Origin: Thermoplasmata archaeon
GTDB taxonomy: Archaea > Thermoplasmatota > Thermoplasmata > Thermoplasmatales > GCA-001856825
Direction of reading: 5' to 3'
DNA: 11,838 bases
NCBI GenBank assembly: GCA_021793855.1
Contig: JAJYRY010000024.1
Location: 1-11,838 of the forward strand
A program made the translations under genes and the position numbers. Positions 1 through 5,629 of this stretch are shown here, in pieces. The notes below the pieces were generated by a model, which was not told the DNA's origin, made no database searches, and worked only from the letters and a program-made list of their open reading frames with translations. How positions within the stretch are numbered: position 1 is the first letter of the stretch; every line of letters begins with the position of its first letter.

Positions 1-122
1 TTTAAGGTTTTGAACGGAACATTTTCGATCTTACGCTTGTCTATGACTACCACCGAATCTTTAGAAGAAAGCTCGTTAGCTGCTACTGAACCTATCATAC
101 CGTATCCTATGACAACTATCAT
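1..122 (-). CDS. N-terminus of a Rossmann-fold NAD(P)-binding protein, possibly saccharopine-dehydrogenase-like (partial)
   Basis: Only the first 40 codons lie in the window; the rest runs off the left edge. The protein begins MIVVIGYGMIG, a beta strand followed by the glycine-rich GxGxxG turn that binds a dinucleotide. About 17 residues later comes VVVID, the second strand, whose terminal Asp usually contacts the adenosine ribose and favours NAD. This opening is typical of saccharopine dehydrogenase-like and lysine 6-dehydrogenase-like proteins, but other Rossmann families (TrkA-N, homoserine dehydrogenase) begin alike, so the exact function is open. The ATG at 122 is preferred because a TATA-like box lies about 25 bases upstream, as for other genes here. 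It is transcribed away from the catabolic cluster, 153 bases past the end of the aminotransferase gene on the same strand. A role in lysine metabolism would suit the neighbours but cannot be shown from 40 residues. Confidence 0.6.
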   Translation of the reverse strand, partial: MIVVIGYGMIGSVAANELSSKDSVVVIDKRKIENVPFKTL

Positions 123-142
123 ATGGGCGGAAATCGCAAATT

Positions 143-150
143 CTTTATTA
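143..150 (-). promoter_or_regulatory. TATA-like box for the Rossmann-fold gene
   Basis: On the minus strand this reads TAATAAAG and is centred about 25 bases before the ATG at 122. Archaeal TATA boxes sit about 26 bases before the transcription start, so the message would begin at or next to the start codon, i.e. be leaderless. No Shine-Dalgarno sequence precedes the ATG, which agrees. The box is weaker than the others in this window. Confidence 0.35.
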
Positions 151-275
151 GATATTGCTGAAATTCCCTTGTTATGATGGGAGCTTTTGCCAAATCTTAT
201 TTCAGTAATTAGATCGACTGTAGTTTCAAATCTAGACTCAGAATTTTTACGTCACTAGAGGGGGACTGTTAGCAG

Positions 276-1625
276 CTATTCCGACTTTCTGATAGAATCC
301 TCCAGAATGTCCAGTCCCTCGTCGATTTCTGATTCCGTGATTGTCAATGGTGGGATTAACCTTATGGCGCTCCTTCCGGTCGAGAGTAGAAGGAGACCTT
401 TTCTGAATGCCCTTTCGATGACCTTGTATCTGAACTTCTCGTTGAATCTTTTAGTCTTCCTATCTCTTACAAAATCTATTGCCAACATGAGGCCTAGCCC
501 CCTGACATCACCCACAACTTCATACCTGTCCTTGAATTCTTTCAGCCTCTTCATTGCATGTGTACCCATATTCTTGGAATTCTTTATGGCTCCGATCTTT
601 TTCAATTGTTCAATAGTGGCAACGCATGCTGCAGATGCTAGTAGATTTCCCCCGAACGTATTGGAATGCATACCTTCCTCCTTGAAGTCCATCTCGCTCC
701 TCAAGACAACTGCTCCCATTGGGATGCCTGATGCTATTGATTTCGCAAGAAGGATCATTTCTGGTTCAACATTAAAGTACTCAGATGCGAAAAATCTCCC
801 TGTTCGGCCGAATCCTGTCTGTACTTCATCAAGCATCAGCGGAATGCCGTGAGAGCCAGCTAGTTTGTGCAGTTCAGTGAAAAAATTCTTTGGTGGTACT
901 ATGTACCCCCCTTCTCCGAGGACTGGTTCTACAAGAATACCAGCCACCTCTTCAGGCGGCAGATATGTCTTGAAAAGATAGTCATCAATAAAGTCTATGA
1001 CCCTGTTCACGAGTTCTGTAGGCTGTTCATATCCATCAATTCCAAAGGGGTTTCTGTAGGGGTCTGGATATGGTACGTGTTCTACTCCGGGCATCGACGG
1101 GAAGAAATCCTTATGTTGCAGGGCCTTAGAAGCAGTAAAGCTCAGGGAACCGTGCGTCCTTCCGTGAAAAGATCCTATGAAACCTATAAATTGATGCCTT
1201 TTTGAATAAGCCTTAGCTATTTTTATAGCAGCCTCTACGCTTTCTGTTCCGCTGTTTGTAAAAAAGACTTTCTTGTCGAATCTTCCTGGAGTTATGCTAA
1301 CAAGAGCTTTGGCGGCTTTTGCCTGAATTTCCGCATAAAAATCCGTTCCTGCAAAATGCCAGATCTTATGCAGTTGCTTCTCAACTTCGGAGACAACGTA
1401 TCTGTCATTATACCCCAAATTTGTAACGCTTATACCGCTCGTAAAATCAAGATAGGTATTGTCGTCGACATCGGTGACGTAAACTCCATTTCCATGCGAC
1501 CCCACTACAGGCAGCGTCTGGGTGGTAGTTGCCATATATTTACGACTCATTTCTATAATTTCTTTACCCTTCTTTCCGGGAATCTGTGTTCTTATGTTTA
1601 TCTTGGACTTCCCGTGACCTGTCAT
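276..1625 (-). CDS. class III omega-aminotransferase, 4-aminobutyrate aminotransferase type
   Basis: PLP-dependent aminotransferase of fold type I, class III, about 449 residues, the usual full length. It would move a terminal amino group, for example from 4-aminobutyrate to 2-oxoglutarate, giving succinate semialdehyde. Counted from the ATG: NSGTES at 124-129 is the cofactor phosphate region, SFHGRTHGS at 152-160 holds the ring-stacking stretch, LDEVQTGFGRTG at 265-276 carries the Asp (266) that binds the pyridine nitrogen, and AKSIASG at 294-300 carries the PLP lysine (295). The N-terminus has the archaeal TQIPGKKGKEIIE stretch, so the gene is complete. A GTG two codons upstream (1631) is also open, but the TATA box position favours the ATG at 1625. 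Archaeal members of this clade also include ornithine or 5-aminovalerate aminotransferases and amino-acid racemases, so the substrate is inferred from context: two neighbouring units share its upstream element, and an aldehyde dehydrogenase is nearby. Confidence 0.9.
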   Translation of the reverse strand: MTGHGKSKINIRTQIPGKKGKEIIEMSRKYMATTTQTLPVVGSHGNGVYVTDVDDNTYLDFTSGISVTNLGYNDRYVVSEVEKQLHKIWHFAGTDFYAEIQAKAAKALVSITPGRFDKKVFFTNSGTESVEAAIKIAKAYSKRHQFIGFIGSFHGRTHGSLSFTASKALQHKDFFPSMPGVEHVPYPDPYRNPFGIDGYEQPTELVNRVIDFIDDYLFKTYLPPEEVAGILVEPVLGEGGYIVPPKNFFTELHKLAGSHGIPLMLDEVQTGFGRTGRFFASEYFNVEPEMILLAKSIASGIPMGAVVLRSEMDFKEEGMHSNTFGGNLLASAACVATIEQLKKIGAIKNSKNMGTHAMKRLKEFKDRYEVVGDVRGLGLMLAIDFVRDRKTKRFNEKFRYKVIERAFRKGLLLLSTGRSAIRLIPPLTITESEIDEGLDILEDSIRKSE

Positions 1626-1645
1626 GCACACGTATCTTCTATTTC

Positions 1646-1653
1646 TTATATAT
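1646..1653 (-). promoter_or_regulatory. TATA box of the 4-aminobutyrate-type aminotransferase gene
   Basis: The minus strand reads ATATATAA, centred about 25 bases before the ATG at 1625. Transcription should begin at the start codon itself, so the mRNA is predicted to be leaderless; there is no Shine-Dalgarno sequence. This spacing is the reason for choosing ATG 1625 over GTG 1631. Confidence 0.65.
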
Positions 1654-1659
1654 CAATGA

Positions 1660-1669
1660 TGGTAAACAA
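1660..1669 (-). promoter_or_regulatory. putative operator, TGGTnnACCA-type element
   Basis: The minus strand reads TTGTTTACCA, one mismatch from the palindrome TGGTTTACCA found before the permease gene. It lies just upstream of the TATA box, over the BRE region, with its edge 35 bases from the start codon. The match to the permease promoter is longer than the palindrome: GTTTACCAT, then four bases, then GATATATAA, is common to both. Confidence 0.5.
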
Positions 1670-1735
1670 ATTTCCAATCTGTTTCAGAATTTTAAAATTG
1701 ACATTCTGAATTTTTGAAAGAGGCAATGGTATGTG

Positions 1736-1799
1736 ATTATAGAGTGGGCAGGCTCATGGTGAATAAATAAAGTAAGCCAGTTGACCATTACTCTATAAT
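1736..1799. repeat. 64-base inverted-repeat structure with 10-base perfect arms
   Basis: ATTATAGAGT (1736-1745) and ACTCTATAAT (1790-1799) are exact reverse complements separated by 44 bases. A second nested pair, ATGGT (1756-1760) and ACCAT (1784-1788), lies inside. Because each arm reads CTCTATAAT outward, both could act as TATA boxes of divergent promoters, with the ACCAT halves as regulator sites. No intact gene follows on either side at the proper distance. It sits between the aminotransferase promoter and the decayed integrase. It could be a regulatory region left from the mobile element, or chance. Confidence 0.5.
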
Positions 1800-1800
1800 A
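1778..1800 (+). promoter_or_regulatory. orphan promoter-like element (operator-like half plus TATA box)
   Basis: CAGTTGACCA (1778-1787) is followed by the TATA-like CTATAATA (1793-1800). The order and spacing match the promoters at 2694-2718 and 5587-5608; transcription would start near 1822. What follows is the antisense strand of the decayed integrase. A GTG at 1821 opens only a 40-codon frame unlike anything I recognise. Either the gene once driven from here was lost, or the resemblance is accidental: the palindrome has two mismatches. Confidence 0.3.
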
Positions 1801-1905
1801 CTCAACATCTATTGAATTATGTGAGAAATACAGAATACTCCGTTGCAAGATCGAGATTGCAATTTAGACCGCTTTTTCAACCAGCAGATAAAACTGTTTT
1901 CCATG

Positions 1906-2506
1906 TTATAGGATTTTCTCCAGCATTAAGGCGAACTGCTTAGGGAGATACATATAATTAGAATCCTTCTTACCCCTACTCCATCCTAGTGAGTGCTTAG
2001 CAATTTTCTCATTCAAAACGAGTTTATCCCTATCAAATTCGGAGAGAGTTTTCATTTATTCTGTTAGTCTTATACCGCTCAAAGATAGCAGCTTGAATAG
2101 GGTTTTATCTCTTTTTTCCCGAAGGTTATGAAATGCTTTTTTGACGTCTTCTGTTTCAGGAACAGAGATATCTGAATTTGCTTTCTTTCTTTTAATCGTT
2201 TTTTTGAAGACTGCCCCTTGTTCTTCAGTTATGTACTCTGGCTCATAAGGAAGTTGAGATAAACTCTAACGCTAATCCCAAAGTATGGAACAGTTTTGTT
2301 AATTATTTCCCTCAATTTTCCGATAGGGGTGTCTTCGACAATGAATTTTTTATGTAATTGATTACACTAATTCTATAGTCTTCTGAAAAATTCTGGTTCT
2401 TCAACCAGCTTTCAAATTCATTATAGACGGAGTTATAACTGGGTAAAAGCACGGATTCAGGGTCTAGTCTCGCAGGAGTTCGAGGGTTCAAATCCCTCCC
2501 ATCGCA
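1906..2506 (-). pseudogene. decayed SSV-type tyrosine integrase, C-terminal part, starting in a tRNA fragment
   Basis: Reading leftwards from the antisense of the tRNA fragment, the frame gives CDGRDLNPRTPARLDPES and then a helical stretch with FESWLKNQNFSEDYRISVIN, like the core-binding domain of tyrosine recombinases. A frameshift near 2325 is needed to continue into IGKLREIINKTVPYFGI. Another near 2240 leads to a longer piece containing LLSLSGIRLTE, which matches the first catalytic arginine box, then an in-frame TAA (about 2055). The piece after it holds GWSRGKKDSNYMYLP, like archaeal integrases, and ends at 1906. Out-of-frame coding traces may extend to about 1811. The HRH box and active tyrosine cannot be recognised. 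In SSV-type elements the attachment site lies inside the integrase gene, so the integrated gene is split, and its C-terminal half begins in the partial tRNA copy. That is the arrangement here. With at least two frameshifts and a stop, it is not functional. Confidence 0.7.
2456..2506 (+). other. 3' fragment of tRNA-Leu(CAG), presumed attachment (att) site
   Basis: The T arm is intact: stem GAGGG (2482-2486), loop TTCAAAT, stem CCCTC (2494-2498). It is followed by CCATCGC and discriminator A (2499-2506), the 3' acceptor strand. Before it, CTC-GCAG-GAG forms a long class II variable arm, as in tRNA-Leu, and TTCAGG at 2456-2461 fits an anticodon loop with CAG. The anticodon stem pairs badly and there is no D arm or 5' acceptor strand (GCGATGG expected), so this is not a working tRNA gene. 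The overlap with the integrase remnant indicates the duplicated att core left by integration. Confidence 0.75.
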
Positions 2507-2642
2507 TAACAAAATAGGTTCAATGCGGTAAATCGAAAATGCGGCTATGAGCAACAATCCTTTTCATAAGGACTTGTCTTTGCTTGAATATCGACGTTTC
2601 ATTAGTTTGACACTAAAATTTCCTCCCTTCAATAAGCCATCC

Positions 2643-2652
2643 TGGTCAACCA
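2643..2652 (+). promoter_or_regulatory. putative distal operator, TGGTCAACCA
   Basis: A TGGTnnACCA palindrome (flanks extend it to CTGGTCAACCAG), centred 51 bases upstream of the second copy at 2694-2703, close to five helical turns. Two sites on the same DNA face would suit a cooperative or looping regulator of the permease promoter. Confidence 0.45.
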
Positions 2653-2693
2653 GAGAAAATTTGAGAGAAATTTCATTTATAAGGTGGGTAAAA

Positions 2694-2703
2694 TGGTTTA
2701 CCA
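2694..2703 (+). promoter_or_regulatory. putative proximal operator, TGGTTTACCA
   Basis: A perfect TGGTnnACCA palindrome (ATGGTTTACCAT with flanks), also part of a second inverted repeat GGTAAA-ATGG-TTTACC (2687-2702). It ends 7 bases before the TATA box and 36 bases before the start codon, over or beside the BRE. A protein bound here could block or recruit TFB. Confidence 0.5.
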
Positions 2704-2710
2704 TAACCGA

Positions 2711-2718
2711 TATATAAT
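2711..2718 (+). promoter_or_regulatory. TATA box of the permease gene
   Basis: TATATAAT centred about 25 bases before the ATG at 2739, predicting a leaderless message and deciding the start. The upstream in-frame GTG at 2727 would lie before the transcription start. A weaker TTTATAAG at 2676-2683 could be an alternative box. Confidence 0.65.
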
Positions 2719-2738
2719 GGATAGATGTGATTGATTCA

Positions 2739-4169
2739 ATGGTAGGATATGATTCTAAGAAACTGGCAGAAGGGACCATACCATTGAGATTAATCGTGTT
2801 TCAATCATTTGCAAATATGGCGCCCGGTGCTGTAGTAGGAGTTTTTATGACAGGATTAGCAGGACTAGCGTTGGGATCAATGCCGTTAGTTGCAATAGGA
2901 GCATTCGGAATTTTTTTCCTAACATTAAATGCAAACTATCAATACTCGAAAAGAATAGCAAACGCTGGAGGATATTACGGCTACGCTGGGACTGCGATCA
3001 ACAAATATGCAGGTTTCTACGCGGGTATGTTTTATGCCATGAACGGTATCGTAGGTGGAGCCGCATTTGGGTTCCTTCAGTTTGCAGTGTTTGCGTACTT
3101 CCTGTTCCCTACCCTTTCGGCAATACCCTATCTTTGGCTCCTTTTCATGACGGCAGATGCGGTTTTTATAACATTTATAACTTATCGGGGAATAAGATTG
3201 AATTTGTTGTATATGACGATTACTGGTATAGCTGAAAGTGCAGTATTGTACGTAGGTGCCTTGGTCTTAATTGCAATGGCAGGACACCACAATAGTCTAT
3301 CAGTATTCACGCCAGTATACCTAGGAAATAACTATAGTTTATTATTCTTTGCAATAATTGCAAATTTTACTAGCTTTATAGGTGCTGGATCAGTAATCAC
3401 ATTGGCAGAAGAGGCAAAGAAACCTGCTATAACGATTAAAAAAGCCTTAATCTATGTGATTTTCATAGGGGCTCTTCCAATAATTCTTTCGTCTTACGCA
3501 TTTACCGTAACTTACGGTCCGTTGAATATGGCCACTTTTGCTGGGCTTGCGGACCCAGGATTTTTAATATATTTAGGCCATTTAGGGCCGATATTTGCAT
3601 ACCTGTTTGCAATATTAGTATTAAATAGCTGTCTTTCTGTTGGAGTTGCGATATTTAATGCTACAAGCAGGACTCTATGGGGAATGGCACGTGAGGGGCT
3701 GCTACCAAAATCACTCAGCTATGTTCATCCGAGGTTTAAAACTCCAAGCCGCGCTATTATTACCCTTGCCGTAGTTGATTATATAATTGCCTTAGCATCT
3801 GTTAAGGCATTTGGCGTTTTTGATGGATTTTTCGTTCTTGCAGTCATTGTTGCAATACCCGTAATGATGGCGCACCTTATCTCAAACGCTGGACTCCCAG
3901 TACTTTCATTAAGGGAAAGAATCTTAAAAAACGGGTGGAGAGTATTTACCAACATGGTAGTCCCAATCGCGGCCGTTATAATTATCGCATTCGCTATTGG
4001 AGTGTCTGTACATCCATTACCAGTTTGGCCTTATTTACTTGCTCCAATAATTACAGTCGCATGGTTCATTATCGTAACAATAATGGCTGTTGTTTATAGA
4101 GCAAGGCTTCCGGACGTCTTCAAAGGAAAACCTGCAAATGTGATCGAAAAGGCTGATGTAGAAGATTAA
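2739..4169 (+). CDS. APC-family amino acid/amine permease
   Basis: Integral membrane transporter of the amino acid-polyamine-organocation superfamily, 476 residues from ATG 2739. About twelve hydrophobic segments can be seen (counted from the ATG, approximate): 18-41, 43-64, 93-124, 128-148, 156-181, 201-218, 234-258, 275-304, 338-356, 361-384, 404-423 and 429-453. Family hallmarks are GSVITLAEEAKKP after segment 6 and the SRTLWGMAREGLLPKSL loop after segment 8, followed by HPRFKTP. The first segment has the MAPGAVVG helix break where APC proteins bind the amino acid backbone. It probably imports an amino acid or amine by proton symport or exchange; the substrate is not evident from sequence. 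An amidase gene follows on the same strand, and the gene shares its upstream element with two aminotransferase genes, so it likely brings in the compound the cluster degrades. The gene is markedly AT-rich (18 G+C in 3301-3360). Confidence 0.9.
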   Translation: MVGYDSKKLAEGTIPLRLIVFQSFANMAPGAVVGVFMTGLAGLALGSMPLVAIGAFGIFFLTLNANYQYSKRIANAGGYYGYAGTAINKYAGFYAGMFYAMNGIVGGAAFGFLQFAVFAYFLFPTLSAIPYLWLLFMTADAVFITFITYRGIRLNLLYMTITGIAESAVLYVGALVLIAMAGHHNSLSVFTPVYLGNNYSLLFFAIIANFTSFIGAGSVITLAEEAKKPAITIKKALIYVIFIGALPIILSSYAFTVTYGPLNMATFAGLADPGFLIYLGHLGPIFAYLFAILVLNSCLSVGVAIFNATSRTLWGMAREGLLPKSLSYVHPRFKTPSRAIITLAVVDYIIALASVKAFGVFDGFFVLAVIVAIPVMMAHLISNAGLPVLSLRERILKNGWRVFTNMVVPIAAVIIIAFAIGVSVHPLPVWPYLLAPIITVAWFIIVTIMAVVYRARLPDVFKGKPANVIEKADVED

Positions 4170-4185
4170 TTTTTATTTTTTCTTT
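4168..4185 (+). terminator. T-rich stretch after the permease gene, possible partial terminator
   Basis: The stop codon runs into a tract with 15 T in 18 bases, with no hairpin. Archaeal termination commonly occurs at such tracts on the coding strand. It may lower read-through into the amidase gene, whose start is only 25 bases after the permease stop. Confidence 0.35.
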
Positions 4186-4194
4186 GTGAAATCC

Positions 4195-5517
4195 ATGAGT
4201 TGTAACAGTGAGCTTTTTCTAAAAGATTTAGAGAGTCTTATCTCAATTTTTAAAGGCGAACGCAAAAATTTACTTGATTTTGTCGAGTGCTTGCTCAAAC
4301 GGATAGAACGTTTTGACAGCAAGATTAATTCATATATCAATATAAATGATAAAATTTTGAAACAAGCTGAACGGGTTAGTTCAGACACTCTATTTTCTGG
4401 ACTCCCAATTGCAGTCAAAGATCTGATAGACACTCGCGGAATAGTAACAACATATGGCTCACCATTTTTCTCAAATCATTTACCAGAAAATGATGCTTTA
4501 GCCATTTCATATATTAAAAGAAACGGAGGCATGATTCTCGGGAAGACAAACACTCATCAATTTGCTCTCGGAATAGTAACTCCTCCAACTAAAAATCCGT
4601 GGGATTTAAATAGAATTCCTGGAGGATCAAGTGGAGGTTCAGCAGCATCCGTAGCTGCCGGATTGTCCGTGTTATCAATAGGTACCGATACTGGTGGGTC
4701 TATCAGGATACCTGCTTCAATGTGTGGAGTTACTGGACTAAAACCATCCTACGGCAGGCTACCCATGGAGGGCGTGTTTCCGGAATCCTTTTCTGAAGAT
4801 CACTTAGGTCCAATTTGCAGGTATGCGTCAGATTTAAGAATGGTTCTTAAGGGGGTAGGTGCACGTAAAATTCCCAATAGGGGGAGAAAAGTTTTTAAAG
4901 TGGGTTTAATCACGAGCTTTTTTGAAGAATCCGATAAAAACATAAAAAATACGGTTATGAAAGCAATAGATAAACTTGAATCTGAAGACATAATAGAAGA
5001 AATAACATATTTCGAAATCCCGGACCTCAACAAGCTCAGGAAGTATCATGACATCATGGACATGGCAGAAACGTATTTTCATCATTCTAGAAAGTTCCTT
5101 AGAAAAAAATTACAATATCCAAGCGATGTAAAGGAAGAGATAGATTCTGGAGCTCGGATCAGGACACAGGACTATATCTATTCCGTACGATATAAACAGT
5201 TTTCTATGACTGAGTTTTCTAGAAATATGAAAGGGACAGATATCCTACTGTCTCCCACCCTTCCAAAATCTAGTCCGACAATCAAAGTGGCACGTAGAAT
5301 GAAATTAAAAGATCATTTTACCTTTACGAAGTTCCTTACCCCATTCAACTACCTGGGTGTTCCCGCTCTCACAATTCCTTGCGGATTTAGTCTAGGTCTA
5401 CCAGTAGGCCTTCAGATAATATCTAAGTACGGACACGATACTAATGTTATAGATTTCGGTTCAGAATACCAAAAGGTCTCTGACTGGCATAAGAAAATAC
5501 CAGAAAAATTTCTTTAA
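4195..5517 (+). CDS. amidase-signature (AS) family hydrolase
   Basis: Soluble amide hydrolase of the amidase-signature family, about 440 residues. The Ser-cisSer-Lys triad is complete (counted from ATG 4195): Lys75 in PIAVKD, cis-Ser145 in PGGSSGGSAA, and nucleophile Ser169 in GTDTGGSIRIPA, followed by CGVTGLKPSYGR. The C-terminal part has the expected FNYLGVPALTIPCG and GLPVGLQII. The family includes GatA of the Glu-tRNA amidotransferase, but no gatB or gatC adjoins it and the protein is somewhat short for GatA, so a catabolic amidase is more likely. It could release an amino acid from an amide or N-acyl precursor; removal of an acetyl group from 4-acetamidobutyrate is the attractive guess, since the neighbours would use the resulting 4-aminobutyrate. 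No Shine-Dalgarno site precedes the ATG or the in-frame GTG at 4186, so the start is uncertain by three codons. Confidence 0.87.
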   Translation: MSCNSELFLKDLESLISIFKGERKNLLDFVECLLKRIERFDSKINSYININDKILKQAERVSSDTLFSGLPIAVKDLIDTRGIVTTYGSPFFSNHLPENDALAISYIKRNGGMILGKTNTHQFALGIVTPPTKNPWDLNRIPGGSSGGSAASVAAGLSVLSIGTDTGGSIRIPASMCGVTGLKPSYGRLPMEGVFPESFSEDHLGPICRYASDLRMVLKGVGARKIPNRGRKVFKVGLITSFFEESDKNIKNTVMKAIDKLESEDIIEEITYFEIPDLNKLRKYHDIMDMAETYFHHSRKFLRKKLQYPSDVKEEIDSGARIRTQDYIYSVRYKQFSMTEFSRNMKGTDILLSPTLPKSSPTIKVARRMKLKDHFTFTKFLTPFNYLGVPALTIPCGFSLGLPVGLQIISKYGHDTNVIDFGSEYQKVSDWHKKIPEKFL

Positions 5518-5586
5518 ATCTTACAAAAAACCTCGTCTGAATTGAGATACCCCTAGATCATTATCCATATTTCCATTCCAGTAAAC

Positions 5587-5596
5587 AGGTTGACCA
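5587..5596 (+). promoter_or_regulatory. putative operator, AGGTTGACCA
   Basis: One mismatch from the TGGTnnACCA palindrome. It ends 4 bases before the TATA box and 34 bases before the start codon, the same position as the elements before the permease and the 4-aminobutyrate-type aminotransferase. Confidence 0.5.
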
Positions 5597-5600
5597 ATAT

Positions 5601-5608
5601 TTTATAAT
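5601..5608 (+). promoter_or_regulatory. TATA box of the aminotransferase/CoA-transferase/thiolase operon
   Basis: TTTATAAT centred about 25 bases before ATG 5630, so the first gene of this operon is predicted to be leaderless. No Shine-Dalgarno sequence is present. The promoter lies in the 112-base gap after the amidase gene, so the two aminotransferase units and the permease unit are separate but similar promoters. Confidence 0.65.
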
Positions 5609-5629
5609 AATCCAACAAATTGCAAGTTC

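Noticed and set aside
307..1205. Plus-strand open frames opposite the 4-aminobutyrate-type aminotransferase
   Set aside because: The minus-strand frame carries all class III aminotransferase motifs; the plus-strand products are compositionally odd and match nothing.
1821..1943. Small 40-codon frame with a GTG start at the position expected for a leaderless transcript from the 1793-1800 TATA box
   Set aside because: It lies antisense to the integrase remnant, resembles no family I know, and depends on one promoter-like match; kept only as context for the orphan promoter.
2456..2506. A functional tRNA-Leu gene
   Set aside because: No 5' acceptor strand or D arm, and the anticodon stem pairs poorly; only the 3' part is present.
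2312..2557. 81-codon minus-strand open frame as an independent gene
   Set aside because: Its middle (GRDLNPRTP) is the antisense of a tRNA T arm and its end is the core-binding part of the broken integrase; the first residues are flanking DNA.
4195..5517. GatA subunit of Glu-tRNA(Gln) amidotransferase
   Set aside because: The catalytic triad alone does not distinguish GatA from other amidases, no gatB or gatC is adjacent, and the context is catabolic.
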